Positions 43,664 through 53,046 of a DNA stretch of 64,000 bases are shown here, one piece after another. The notes under the pieces were generated by a model. It had not been told where the DNA came from, did not search any database, and saw only the letters and a program-made list of their open reading frames with translations. Position 1 is the first letter of the stretch, and the number at the start of each line of letters is the position of its first letter. Where the stretch lies: NCBI RefSeq assembly GCF_001583495.1, contig NZ_LQAQ01000093.1, forward strand, positions 310,001-374,000. The letters are read 5' to 3'. The stretch is from Flammeovirga sp. SJP92. GTDB taxonomy: Bacteria > Bacteroidota > Bacteroidia > Cytophagales > Flammeovirgaceae. A program made the position numbers and the translations under genes.

Positions 43664-44179
43664 TTATTCTTTTACGGTCATCGGTAGACCGGATACTACA
43701 AATGTTACTTTTTGTGCTTGCTGTGCGATAAATTGATTGATCAATCCATGAATATCTGTAAACTGACGGCTTGCTTTGTTCATGGAAATTCCTCCCAAAC
43801 CAATTTCATTACTGACCACAATCAGCGTACAGTTCTGCTGTATTAATGCAGTCCAGATTTCTTGTGCTCGTTGCAAAGCTTTTTCTTTATCATAAGATAC
43901 CTCATCAAAAATATTGGTAAGCCAAAGCGTGATACAATCCAATAAAACTACCTTTCCTGTAAAGTCATGTTGATGTATTTCAATAGGTTCCTCAACGGTA
44001 GTCCAACACTCTTCCCTTCTTTCTTGGTGAAGGGCAATTCTTTCGTTGTGCTCTTCATCCCATTTTTTTGAGGTAGCCAAATAAATAGGCGTTTCGGATA
44101 GTTCTAAAGTTACTTTTTCGGCAAAAGCACTTTTCCCTGAACGCTGACCTCCTGTGACAAAGTGAATGTTCGCTTTCAT
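43664..44179 (-). CDS. cobU: adenosylcobinamide kinase / adenosylcobinamide-phosphate guanylyltransferase
   Basis: 171 residues. P-loop VTGGQRSGKSAFAE at 6-19, the GTP-binding His and Arg in ERIALHQERREECW (the guanylylated residue is in this region), and LLDCITLWLTN and VVSNEIGLGG complete the CobU pattern. It phosphorylates adenosylcobinamide and adds GMP in nucleotide-loop assembly. The partner steps by CobS and CobT are not encoded in this window. Spaced five bases from cbiA and three from the chelatase gene. Confidence 0.97.
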   Translation of the reverse strand: MKANIHFVTGGQRSGKSAFAEKVTLELSETPIYLATSKKWDEEHNERIALHQERREECWTTVEEPIEIHQHDFTGKVVLLDCITLWLTNIFDEVSYDKEKALQRAQEIWTALIQQNCTLIVVSNEIGLGGISMNKASRQFTDIHGLINQFIAQQAQKVTFVVSGLPMTVKE

Positions 44180-44182
44180 GAT

Positions 44183-45781
44183 TTAAAGGGATAATTTCTG
44201 ATAATTGCCTCTTAAACGATCGGCTAAATCCTGCATAATGCCTAATCGCACTACTCCATTTTCGGCATCGACTAAAGTCAAATGATCTACTTTTTTACAG
44301 TGAAATTGATAGCTTGAAATAATGTCTTCTATGGACGTTTCAGCACAAAAACGACCATCGGAAACAATCACTAATTCCGTTTCTGACAGATCGAAACCGA
44401 CCAACATGCCTTTTATTTTCTTCAAAGCGGCGATGATATTCGTTTTTCCTCCCGTCTGCAATTGCTGTATTTTTTCAGTGACAAAAGCAACGTTAGACGT
44501 TTCCTGTACCATTACTTCCGCTTCGTTTTGCAATAAAGAAATCAGAGAAAAATGCACATCAGAGGATTCGTATTTTTCTATCATCTTTTGCACCGCACCC
44601 TTTGCGTAAGCTATCACTTGATCTTTGATCATGGAACCACTTGAATCCAAAATGAAGATCACTTGTTTTTTGGTCGGTTCTACTTTTGATTTCTTGATTA
44701 ATTCAAAGTTGTACGTCGCCAAATATTGGCTTACAGTTTTTCGAGTATCCGTAGAGGATTTTACACCATTTTGATGGATAACTTGTTTGTTACTTTCCTT
44801 GAAAGATTGATTTAAGGTCAATGATTCATTAGGTATAACCGATTCAAATTGTACAGGAGGTGTTTCTTCTTTTGAAGTTTCTTGCTGTTCCTTTTGTTCC
44901 TCTTGAGGTGGAGGATTTTGAGGCGGTTCTTGATTCGGTGGGTTTTGATTTTTACGATGTAAAAGCACAAATTCTCGAATAGCTTTTACAGCCTCTTTTG
45001 TGACTTTCTCACCATTTTGGAATGCCACATAAGCCCTTGCTGTTTTAACCAATAAAATATCTGCTCTTAATCCTTCTACCGCATGTTCAAGTGCCAATTG
45101 AGAACAATATTCCAATACATCTTCCTCTAGTTCAATGCTTGATAATCGTGCTTGAGCCGATAATATTTGATCGAATAATTGTTGTTGTTCTTTGTCAAAA
45201 CCTTCAAAAAATGCTTTTGGATTATCATCAAAAGCCAAGCGATGCTGTACTATTTGCGTTCTTTCCTGTAATGAAGAAGGCGTTTTCACCTCTACCGAAA
45301 GACCAAAACGATCTTTTAATTGAGGACGCAGATCTCCTTCTTCTGGATTCATGGAGCCGATTAAACAAAAACGGCTATTCAACTTTCTTGAAATTCCTTC
45401 CCTTTCCAAATGATAACTTCCCGTTGCGGAAGCATCCAATAGCACATCCATCAGATAATCATTCAACAGATTGATTTCATCGATATATAAAAAACCCTGA
45501 TGGGCTTGTGATAACAAACCGTGTTGGACTTCTTCTTTTTTATCATTAATGAGTTTCTCCAAATTGATATGCCCCAAAACTCTGTCTTCAGAAGCACCAA
45601 TCGGCAAGTTGACAAATGGCTTTTGCATCAAGTCAGACAGGGATCGGATCAAGGTGGTCTTACCCGTACCTTTATCGCCAACGGCTAAAACTCCGCCCAA
45701 AGTGGGATCGATGATGTTTAGAATTAGTGCCAACTTAAACGATTCCTGACCGATGATGGCTGTAAAAGGGAAGTTGTTCAT
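44183..45781 (-). CDS. ChlI/ChlD-type AAA and VWA chelatase subunit
   Basis: 532 residues from the ATG whose A is shared with the upstream stop (TAATG); a longer frame would overlap that gene. The AAA domain (about 5-280) has Walker A VGDKGTGKTT (34-43), Walker B FLYIDEINLL and sensor MNPEEGDLRPQL. A Pro/Gln/Glu-rich linker follows (about 285-330). The VWA domain has a MIDAS motif ILDSSGSM. It unites the ChlI (CobS-like) and ChlD (CobT-like) parts in one chain, the ATPase motor for CobN. Though labelled magnesium chelatase by homology, its setting indicates cobalt chelation. Confidence 0.92.
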   Translation of the reverse strand: MNNFPFTAIIGQESFKLALILNIIDPTLGGVLAVGDKGTGKTTLIRSLSDLMQKPFVNLPIGASEDRVLGHINLEKLINDKKEEVQHGLLSQAHQGFLYIDEINLLNDYLMDVLLDASATGSYHLEREGISRKLNSRFCLIGSMNPEEGDLRPQLKDRFGLSVEVKTPSSLQERTQIVQHRLAFDDNPKAFFEGFDKEQQQLFDQILSAQARLSSIELEEDVLEYCSQLALEHAVEGLRADILLVKTARAYVAFQNGEKVTKEAVKAIREFVLLHRKNQNPPNQEPPQNPPPQEEQKEQQETSKEETPPVQFESVIPNESLTLNQSFKESNKQVIHQNGVKSSTDTRKTVSQYLATYNFELIKKSKVEPTKKQVIFILDSSGSMIKDQVIAYAKGAVQKMIEKYESSDVHFSLISLLQNEAEVMVQETSNVAFVTEKIQQLQTGGKTNIIAALKKIKGMLVGFDLSETELVIVSDGRFCAETSIEDIISSYQFHCKKVDHLTLVDAENGVVRLGIMQDLADRLRGNYQKLSL

Positions 45782-46494
45782 TAAGCAAAAATTGAATTGT
45801 AAATCCAGTATGATCCGATGACGATTGAGGCTACACCAGCTAGTCCGTTCATCCACTTAAAAATGGCGATGTTCTTTTCTATAAATCGACTTAAAACCGT
45901 CAACAAAGTATAGCTGTAAATACCCATGGCTAAAATGATTCCAACAGATTCTACCAATAAAATTAATACAGCATCCCACATTGTAGCAGAACTTAAAATC
46001 AAAGCGGAAGTCAACGCTCCACCTGTCCCTGCCAATCCATGAAGCATTCCTACCCAAAACGAACGGTTCATAGGATTCATCGCAATTTCTTCTCCTTGCT
46101 TTCCATGAAGGTGAATTGGGTTGGTATCTAAATGATCATGCTCTTCGATCCTTTTATGATCTTGCATCATATCATTGATTTTATGGTTTCTTTTGATGGC
46201 CACAATGCCTAACCAAATCATGATCGGACCTACTGACATTTCTGCCCAACTTGATAAATCATGGACAAAAACTTCTGCGGTACTTTTAAATAATAAGGCA
46301 ATTCCGCCTAATAAAATCAGGGTTACTGAATGTCCTAAAGCCCACTGTGAAGCTTTGAATACGTTTTTAAAAGAGGCTCTTTCTTTTTTGATTGCGTTTT
46401 CAGTGGCTAATACGGATACTGCTGTCACGTGATCCGGCTCGAAGGAGTGTAATACCCCTGCCATTAATGGTCGAATGAAACTTGCTCCTGTCAT
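45781..46494 (-). CDS. probable cobalt/nickel transporter (UreH/NicO-like)
   Basis: 237 residues, six membrane helices. The first helix carries HSFEPDHV (HxxxxDH), the metal signature of NiCoT and NicO-type permeases, and a second motif GMLHGLAGTGGAL lies in helix 4. A cytoplasmic His/Asp-rich loop (MMQDHKRIEEHDHLDTNPIHLHGK) at about 112-138 may bind metal. It probably imports cobalt for the pathway; export in the manner of RcnA is possible but less likely in a biosynthetic operon. It shares one base with the chelatase start. Confidence 0.85.
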   Translation of the reverse strand: MTGASFIRPLMAGVLHSFEPDHVTAVSVLATENAIKKERASFKNVFKASQWALGHSVTLILLGGIALLFKSTAEVFVHDLSSWAEMSVGPIMIWLGIVAIKRNHKINDMMQDHKRIEEHDHLDTNPIHLHGKQGEEIAMNPMNRSFWVGMLHGLAGTGGALTSALILSSATMWDAVLILLVESVGIILAMGIYSYTLLTVLSRFIEKNIAIFKWMNGLAGVASIVIGSYWIYNSIFA

Positions 46495-46496
46495 AA

Positions 46497-47582
46497 TTAT
46501 TTTAGTTTAATAAAATCACCCTCTTTGCCGATGAGGTAGATAGTGAGTTTGGTTTGTTGAATAATAGATTTAGTGGATTGATAACATTTTTGGAGTAGCA
46601 ACTGATAGAATAATTCCTCTTCCGAAAAAGGAAAAATTTCTACGAGTCTACTCGCCATATTTAATTGAAGAATTGCTTCTTGTTGTTCTTTTGAATACCC
46701 GCCTTCTTGGGCGATGGATTGAATAAATTCTTTGTTCCAGCTGGAAACACAACTGTGCGTATCGGTTTGTCCTTCTGCCAACTTCACCGCTTTCCCCAAC
46801 ATAATTCCGATGGTCACTGCTCTGATCGGTGCACTTTGAATTTTGCGAAGCGTATCACCAATCCAGTTTCCATAATGGATATAGGCTTGCTCTGAAAAAT
46901 CAGGGAATAATGCTCGGAGGTATTTTTCACTTCTCGCTCCTGAATTGATCACGAGTTCATCAATGCCATTGGCAATTGCCACGTCAACACCTTGCTCAAT
47001 ACTTGCGATATAGGAAGATGCAGAATAAGGTTTTACAATGCCTGAAGTACCTAAAATGGAAAGACCGTTCATGATGCCCACTCGCTCATTTAAGGTCTTC
47101 TTCGCTAGCTTCTTTCCATTGACTACATAAACAGTGACAGCTACTCCCATTTCCAAATCATAATCGTGCAAAAGCTTTTGTAAAGCATCGGTGATCATTT
47201 TCCTTGGAACAGGATTGATCGCCGGTTCTCCTACTCCCAATTGTAACCCCGGAAGTGTAACCGTTCCCACACCATCGCCTGCGATAAATTGGATTTCCTG
47301 CTCTTCAATCAGCTGTAATTCACAACCTATTTCGGCACCGTTGGTCACATCAGGATCGTCGCCTGCATCTTTGATAACACTGCATTTTGCGGAGCTAAAA
47401 GAATATTCGCAGTAGTGAACAGGTATAGACAATATTTTCCCTATCGGTAAATGCACTTTTACCGTTTCCTGTTGTTGTTGAAAGATAATAGCCTTTAAGC
47501 CTGCTTTTGCGGCTGCAGTAGCTGAGGTTCCTGTTGTGAAACCTTCTTTCAACTCACCTTCTGGAACTTTCTTTAAACCCAT
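46497..47582 (-). CDS. cbiD: cobalt-precorrin-5B C1-methyltransferase
   Basis: 361 residues. Diagnostic blocks are LKEGFTTGTSATAAAKAGLKA at 11-30, the central VIKDAGDDPDVTNGAEI, VGTVTLPGLQLGVGEPAINPVPRKMI, and ILGTSGIVKPYS. It methylates C1 of the corrin ring using S-adenosylmethionine and is specific to the anaerobic (early cobalt) route. Two bases separate it from the transporter gene. The 267 bases upstream contain repeat copy B. Confidence 0.97.
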   Translation of the reverse strand: MGLKKVPEGELKEGFTTGTSATAAAKAGLKAIIFQQQQETVKVHLPIGKILSIPVHYCEYSFSSAKCSVIKDAGDDPDVTNGAEIGCELQLIEEQEIQFIAGDGVGTVTLPGLQLGVGEPAINPVPRKMITDALQKLLHDYDLEMGVAVTVYVVNGKKLAKKTLNERVGIMNGLSILGTSGIVKPYSASSYIASIEQGVDVAIANGIDELVINSGARSEKYLRALFPDFSEQAYIHYGNWIGDTLRKIQSAPIRAVTIGIMLGKAVKLAEGQTDTHSCVSSWNKEFIQSIAQEGGYSKEQQEAILQLNMASRLVEIFPFSEEELFYQLLLQKCYQSTKSIIQQTKLTIYLIGKEGDFIKLK

Positions 47583-47662
47583 GTTTATCTTTAAAATGTT
47601 ACCCGATTACCCCTTCATACTACTTTCAATTTTTCCTCTTCTTCATTTTTTCCATTGATGAA

Positions 47663-47812
47663 AAAACGAAGCAAAAAAATCTAGGCTGTGAAGTCAAAAG
47701 CTAAATTTCTTTCCTTTCGCCTCAATGATTTTAAACTCGCTACGCTCAAACAGCAAAATCATTTTAACCAGCTCATTCCATGAAATTCTTGACGCTTTTC
47801 CCATCAATGCCG
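47663..47812. repeat. palindromic dispersed repeat, copy B
   Basis: A 150-base unit matching copy A at 39707-39855 in the same orientation. The core 47696-47799 is also 104 bases: AAAAGC..GCTTTT, AATTTC..GAAATT and ATGATTTT..AAAATCAT. The middle pair differs from copy A on both arms in a compensating way. It sits between cobK and cbiD. Confidence 0.75.
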
Positions 47813-47849
47813 TAAGAAAGGCAGACGTCGTGCAATCAAATAGCTTGTA

Positions 47850-48611
47850 TTAAAAACTATTTTGATCTAATATTTTTTCTAGTTCTTGAACTGTATAAAC
47901 CACCTGAAAGGAAGCGGGTATTTTTGGTTCTCGAATGATGATGATTGGAATTCCACAAGCTTGTGAAGCATCAATTTTCGTTTGAAGAAAACCACTTGCA
48001 CCGCTTTCCTTGGTCATCAAAACCTCAATTCCCTTTTCTTGAATCAAAGCCACCTCTTTCTCCAATTCTTGATTAGGCATGGAAAGGATTAAATCTTCTC
48101 TAGGGAAACCTGCTTTTTGAGCAATTTTCATAGAAGACGTTCTAGGTAAAATTCTAAACCATGAAGGGTTTTGTTTCCACCATTTTTCAAACTTCTCAAT
48201 TGTCTGTACACCCGTTAGTGCCAACAACTTTTTTCCTTGGAATTGATCAAAAAGTAAAGCCTCTGCCTGTTGATAGCTCTCCACCCAATGAATGCCTTCC
48301 TTATTTTTTAGTTGAATAGGCTCCCTTCCAAATCGAATTACTGGAAGCTTGTTTTGGAGGGCAACTGCTTCAATGGTTTTGTGCAACTGCTCCGCAAACG
48401 GATGAGCGGCATCGATAATCATTGTCACTTGATTTTCTTTGATCATCGTCTGCATTAAGTCTTGATCCAATGCACCGAAACAATATTTCATGTACGCACT
48501 GCTCTCCACCTCTACTTTTGTTTTTGTAGAGTAGATAAATGCTTGTCGATGTTGCTTCAGTACTTCCATCACTCGCTTGCCTTCCGTTGTTCCTCCAAAA
48601 ACCAATACCAT
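47850..48611 (-). CDS. cobK: precorrin-6A / cobalt-precorrin-6A reductase
   Basis: 253 residues. The NADPH-binding N-terminus has VLVFGGTTEGKRVME, followed by AAHPFAEQLHKTIEAVA and IRFGREP, which are typical of CobK/CbiJ. The C-terminal domain has VLMTKESGASGFLQTKIDAS. It reduces the macrocycle before the C5/C15 methylation. It belongs to the anaerobic route here (CbiJ) judging from cbiD and cbiG beside it. Two bases from the CbiG-CobM fusion gene. Confidence 0.95.
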   Translation of the reverse strand: MVLVFGGTTEGKRVMEVLKQHRQAFIYSTKTKVEVESSAYMKYCFGALDQDLMQTMIKENQVTMIIDAAHPFAEQLHKTIEAVALQNKLPVIRFGREPIQLKNKEGIHWVESYQQAEALLFDQFQGKKLLALTGVQTIEKFEKWWKQNPSWFRILPRTSSMKIAQKAGFPREDLILSMPNQELEKEVALIQEKGIEVLMTKESGASGFLQTKIDASQACGIPIIIIREPKIPASFQVVYTVQELEKILDQNSF

Positions 48612-48613
48612 GC

Positions 48614-50458
48614 TTACGCTTCTTTTACGACAAACTTTTTATTGGTTCTGAAGATATGTTGCCAATCAGGGTTGTATAATTGTGAGCGGTTTTTTCTAGC
48701 TCCAATTGCCTTTCCGACTACGATCAATACCGTTCTTGTTTTCTTGCTGTCTTTCACGATTTGTGCGAGGTCTTTTAATTGTCCCTGATAAATTTCCTCG
48801 TCCTTCCAAGTCAATCGGTACATCACGGCCACTGGCGTATTTTCATCAAAATGATTCAATAATTGAGCTTGTACTTTCTTGGCAATTCCGGCACTGAGGA
48901 ACAAACACATTGTCGCGTTAGTCTTGGCAAATGCTTCCACACTTTCTTTTGCTGGCATTGGCGTTTTCCCTTCTCCACGTGTCAACACGATCGACTGCAC
49001 TACTTCTGGAATCGTAAATTCTGATTTTAATGCCGCCGCCGCCGCACTAAAGGAAGAAATACCCGGAACGATGAAGTAGTCCATTCCCAATTCATCAAAA
49101 ATGGTCATCTGCTCTTGAATCGCTCCGTAAAGGGATGGATCTCCACAATGCAGTCTTACTATTGCGTTTCCTTTTTTATATTGATCAAACATTAAAGAAA
49201 CTTGCTCCTCTAATGTCATCATGGCTGAATTACGAACAATCGCACCTTCTTTACACCAACTGATCATTTCCTCCGGAACCAAACTTCCAGCATACAACAC
49301 GCAGTCCGCTTCTTCTAAATACTGCTTGCCTTTTACCGTAATCAATTCCTCATCTCCCGGACCTGCACCAATAATGGCTACAGCAGATCTTCTCTCAAAG
49401 TCCTTGATTAATGCAATGGAATACGTAAACTTATCGTCGTTTTCTAAATGGATTTTTGTTTTCTCCACCAATACTTTATTCTGCTTAGAAAGCAACATGG
49501 CTGTAGACTCAGAAACGCCGTCCACTCCAATTTTAGACTGTACCATCTCGCTCGGATTCGGTACTTTCACTTCGTCAATTGCTTCTTTTGAGAAAGTGAC
49601 AAATGGTAAATAGTATTTATTGGAAAAGTCGAGGTAAGCGCTTTGTTGAGCTTTGATATCAATAGATCCAAATGTTTTTAATGCTGAAAAAGCAATCTTC
49701 TGCTCTTCTAATTCTACTTTTAATCGTGCTTCAAAAAGAGGGAAATCTAAAGTCTTCGAACAGCCCGAACCTAAGGCTAATACTTTAGGTCTGTAGTAAA
49801 GAGAAGGAAGATTGAAATCGTAAATTTTATACGTCACCGCAATCAATAACTCAAACTGCTCCGCAACTATTTCTTCTGCATCGTAAAATACCGTCACAAA
49901 TTCGGGAAGGTTTTTCTCTAAATAAGCAGTGCCTTTATCTTTGACATCCAACAATAATGCTGTCGGCTGATTATTGACAAATAGGCTGATCAAGTGATTT
50001 AATGGTTGATCTGTTTCAACTGTCCAATCATAAGTTTGGCTCAAGGTGTCCAACGCCCATATTTCCTGTAGATCACTCGATGTACTGATGATGGCTTTCC
50101 CTCCCACCACTTGAGCGATTTTCTCCGCAAATTGATTGGCTCCACCTTGATGTCCTGAAAGCACCGACTGAATATTTTTGCCATGATCGTCCATGCAAAC
50201 CACTGCAGGGTCTGTTGCCTTCGTTTCTATATAAGGTGCGATCAATCGTACACAAATACCCAATGCACTCACAAAGCAAATGCCGTCTAGTTTATGGTAA
50301 TAGTTGCTCAGGTAATCACTCAATGAAGCCACGACTGAGACATGCTCATTGTCTGTTTCACGAGTAGTGACCACTAAAGATTTTGGGAATTCTTTTTGAA
50401 GAATGAGCGCCTGTTCAAGCCCTCTATCTGTAGTGGCTATGATTGCTATTTTATTCAT
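48614..50458 (-). CDS. CbiG-CobM fusion (cobalt-precorrin-5A hydrolase and C11-methyltransferase)
   Basis: 614 residues. The CbiG part covers about 1-345: N domain, central FVSALGICVRLIAPYIETKATDPAVV and SGHQGGANQFAEKIA, and C domain ALGSGCSKTLDFPLF. The CobM/CbiF methyltransferase covers about 355-610: IIGAGPGDEELITVKG, VLYAGSLVPEEM, HCGDPSLYGAIQEQM and VPGISSFSAAAAAL, binding S-adenosylmethionine. The two catalyse consecutive steps (C11 methylation then opening of the lactone), so fusion gives substrate channelling. CbiG marks the anaerobic route. Confidence 0.94.
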   Translation of the reverse strand: MNKIAIIATTDRGLEQALILQKEFPKSLVVTTRETDNEHVSVVASLSDYLSNYYHKLDGICFVSALGICVRLIAPYIETKATDPAVVCMDDHGKNIQSVLSGHQGGANQFAEKIAQVVGGKAIISTSSDLQEIWALDTLSQTYDWTVETDQPLNHLISLFVNNQPTALLLDVKDKGTAYLEKNLPEFVTVFYDAEEIVAEQFELLIAVTYKIYDFNLPSLYYRPKVLALGSGCSKTLDFPLFEARLKVELEEQKIAFSALKTFGSIDIKAQQSAYLDFSNKYYLPFVTFSKEAIDEVKVPNPSEMVQSKIGVDGVSESTAMLLSKQNKVLVEKTKIHLENDDKFTYSIALIKDFERRSAVAIIGAGPGDEELITVKGKQYLEEADCVLYAGSLVPEEMISWCKEGAIVRNSAMMTLEEQVSLMFDQYKKGNAIVRLHCGDPSLYGAIQEQMTIFDELGMDYFIVPGISSFSAAAAALKSEFTIPEVVQSIVLTRGEGKTPMPAKESVEAFAKTNATMCLFLSAGIAKKVQAQLLNHFDENTPVAVMYRLTWKDEEIYQGQLKDLAQIVKDSKKTRTVLIVVGKAIGARKNRSQLYNPDWQHIFRTNKKFVVKEA

Positions 50459-50460
50459 TT

Positions 50461-51672
50461 TTAATTCTTTTTTGCGACCAATAGATGTATAGTATTGAAG
50501 TCGTTGAGACTCATTTTAATGGGATCCGCTACGGTATAATCCAAGTGGAGACAAGCCTTTTGAAAAGTCTCAAAGGATTTTTCCAATACCGTATTCATGA
50601 CCATCAAACCGTTGGGCAATAAAACGGAGTCCAACTTCTGAATCATTTCTTCCAAACGGTTGCCATGACCTCCAATAAATACTGCATCCGGTGGGGTGAT
50701 TTCTTGTATATCTTCTTCAAAGAAGTCGCCAATGCTCACCTGTATTCCAGGGCAATGATGACGCTTTGCATTATTGTCTATGATTTCTCCGCATTCTGTT
50801 CTTTTCTCAAAAGCAAAAATTTGAAGTGACGGATAGTTCAGTTGTGCTTCAATGGCAATGGAACCTGTGCAACTTCCTACATCCCAAAAGCACTTTTTAT
50901 CCCATAATTCTAATGCTTGAAGCGTCAAGGAACGAATGCTCTGTTTGGTCATCATTCCCGGTCTGCCTTCCAAGGTTTGGAAAGTGCTATCTGCAATACT
51001 TCGGGGCGGAATAAAGTCAGATGTCTTGATTAGGATCACACAATTCAGCAATTGGTAATCGGTAGTTTCACTCGCTTCTTCCAAGGTGAATTGACGAACT
51101 CTTTCTTTCTCTCCATCCAATTCTTCACCGACATAGATGGTATAGTTTGGATAACCGTAAGTGAGTAATCGCTGTGCAATGTACTGTGGAGAATGCTCCT
51201 TGTCCGTCAAGATTCCTATCATCTTTTCACCCTGCATCAAGCAAATATCCAAAGGTTTCCAAGTACGTCTGCCATGCAATGAAATGCTTTTGAGATCGCT
51301 GTAATTCAAAGAGGCTTTGTGTGCTAATCGTTGAATGGAATTGAAATACGGCAAGACTTCTAGTTTAGCAGAGGGTAAAAGTCTTTTCAGTGTATTTCCG
51401 AAACCAAAAAATAACGGATCGCCCGAAGCGAAGACCACCACCTTTTGCTCCTTCGTTTGATACTGCTGAATGACATCCTGCATTTTACCTGAAATCTCAA
51501 TCCATTCATGATTTTCAGGTAGGTGCTTTTTCACCAATTGATAATGCCTCTTCCCTCCAGAAAAAACAGAATGATGCTGTATCAACTGCTTTACCTCAGT
51601 GTTCAGTTGCACTTCAGAATGATTGCCAATCCCGATGATGTAGAAGTCAATATGTTTGTTTTCCTGTAGCAA
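50461..51672 (-). CDS. cobL: precorrin-6Y C5,15-methyltransferase (decarboxylating), CbiE-CbiT
   Basis: 403 residues. The CbiE part (about 1-205) is a class III methyltransferase with IIGIGNHSEVQLN and FASGDPLFFGFGNTL. The CbiT part (about 215-403) has a Rossmann methyltransferase start WDVGSCTGSIAIEAQLNYP and DAVFIGGHGNRLEEM. It methylates C5 and C15 and removes the C12 acetate carboxyl. The fused form is the usual CobL. It is separated from its neighbours by two and three bases. Confidence 0.96.
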   Translation of the reverse strand: MLQENKHIDFYIIGIGNHSEVQLNTEVKQLIQHHSVFSGGKRHYQLVKKHLPENHEWIEISGKMQDVIQQYQTKEQKVVVFASGDPLFFGFGNTLKRLLPSAKLEVLPYFNSIQRLAHKASLNYSDLKSISLHGRRTWKPLDICLMQGEKMIGILTDKEHSPQYIAQRLLTYGYPNYTIYVGEELDGEKERVRQFTLEEASETTDYQLLNCVILIKTSDFIPPRSIADSTFQTLEGRPGMMTKQSIRSLTLQALELWDKKCFWDVGSCTGSIAIEAQLNYPSLQIFAFEKRTECGEIIDNNAKRHHCPGIQVSIGDFFEEDIQEITPPDAVFIGGHGNRLEEMIQKLDSVLLPNGLMVMNTVLEKSFETFQKACLHLDYTVADPIKMSLNDFNTIHLLVAKKN

Positions 51673-51675
51673 GAC

Positions 51676-53046
51676 TTAGAAATAGTTTTCAGATTCTTGA
51701 AGCGTGAAACAAGCATTGACCAAAGCGGCAGCGATATTACTTCCGCCTCTGTTGCCATTTAATACAATCCACTCGGCATTTTTTACTTGCACCAACTGTT
51801 CTTTGGATTCAATGACATTGACAAAACCTACCGGAACACCAATAATCCCTGCTGGTTTGAAATCAGGATTTTCTCTTAACTGATCCGTCAATTCAAACAA
51901 AGCTGTTGGTGCATTTCCTACCACAAACAAGGCATTCGGATATAAAGCCATCGCTCTTTTAATACCCGCTTGAGAACGTGTCAAATCTTCCTCGCCGGCT
52001 AAAAGTGTCGTTTCTGGATCATTCAAACAGCATACTACTTGGTTGCCGTATTCCTTGGCATATCTTTTTGTGATTCCGGCTTGTACCATCGTTACATCCG
52101 TCACAATTGTTCCACCGTTTTGAAGGAATTTTGAGAATGTCTCAACTGCTTTTGGAGAGGCTTCATAATGCACATGATCATCGATCACTCCCGTGGTATG
52201 AATCAGACGCGTAATCGCCCATTTATCTTCTACTGAATGCTGTACATCTTGCAATTGTTCCGTGACAATGCGGAAACTTTCCTGCTGAATTTCCTGTCCT
52301 GTATGTGGTTTTCTATTCAAATACCCACGAGGTGTCACTAAGTGATTTTTGAATTGGAAAGTCTGGGAATTACCAATCATCACCAAAGAGAACATGTCCA
52401 CCATTTCCACATCAAAAGTCCCTAAGGTCTGGATCGTGATTTTCTCTTCAGGACGCGTCACTTGACGAATTATGGCTACAGGCGTGCTCGGATCACGTTC
52501 TTCTAAAAAGATCTTTTTCAAACGCTCCAACTGCCAATATCTTTTCTTGCTTTTGGGGTTGTACAAACTACAAACAAAATCACCTACAGCCGCCGCTCGG
52601 ATCCGCTTTTCAATTACTTGCCAAGGCGTCATTAAATCCGATAAAGAAATACAGCAGAAGTCGTGTCCTAATGGAGCCCCAAGTTTACTTCCTGCCGCTA
52701 AAAAGGCAGAAACACCCGGCAAGGTTTCCAACTCTATTTCTGAGTCTTGTTCTAAAGAAGCCACTTGATAAACAATGGCTGCCATGGAGTAAATACTAGC
52801 ATCTCCCGACCCAATCACAAATACATGCTGGTTCTTTTTGGCTTCTTCAACCGCTACTATTGCACGCTCTTCTTCTTTCCCTAAAGGCATGGCAATTTTC
52901 ACCGCGCCTTCTTTCAGGTAATCTTCGCAAAATTGAAAGTAATAGTCATAACCAATCACTACATCTGCTTTTTGCAATGCATTGACCACCAATGGTAAAA
53001 TATAGTCCTTATGTCCAGGTCCTAAGCCTGCTACTGTAATTTTCAT
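51676..53046 (-). CDS. CobJ-CbiC fusion (C17-methyltransferase and precorrin-8X methylmutase)
   Basis: 456 residues. CobJ/CbiH spans about 1-245: VAGLGPGHKDYILP, GSGDASIYSMAAIV, LPGVSAFLAAGSKLGAPLGHDF and CSLYNPKSKKR; it methylates C17 with ring contraction. CobH/CbiC spans about 260-456: WAITRLIHTTG, IVTDVTMVQAGITKR with the conserved catalytic region, VVGNAPTALFEL and GVPVGFVN; it moves the methyl from C11 to C12. Joining two non-consecutive steps is known in the phylum. Overlaps cobI by four bases. Confidence 0.95.
   Translation of the reverse strand: MKITVAGLGPGHKDYILPLVVNALQKADVVIGYDYYFQFCEDYLKEGAVKIAMPLGKEEERAIVAVEEAKKNQHVFVIGSGDASIYSMAAIVYQVASLEQDSEIELETLPGVSAFLAAGSKLGAPLGHDFCCISLSDLMTPWQVIEKRIRAAAVGDFVCSLYNPKSKKRYWQLERLKKIFLEERDPSTPVAIIRQVTRPEEKITIQTLGTFDVEMVDMFSLVMIGNSQTFQFKNHLVTPRGYLNRKPHTGQEIQQESFRIVTEQLQDVQHSVEDKWAITRLIHTTGVIDDHVHYEASPKAVETFSKFLQNGGTIVTDVTMVQAGITKRYAKEYGNQVVCCLNDPETTLLAGEEDLTRSQAGIKRAMALYPNALFVVGNAPTALFELTDQLRENPDFKPAGIIGVPVGFVNVIESKEQLVQVKNAEWIVLNGNRGGSNIAAALVNACFTLQESENYF

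Noticed and set aside
44183-45781. Magnesium chelatase of chlorophyll or bacteriochlorophyll synthesis.
   Set aside because: No bch/chl genes are present, and it is embedded in B12 genes with cobN; a cobalt role is more likely.
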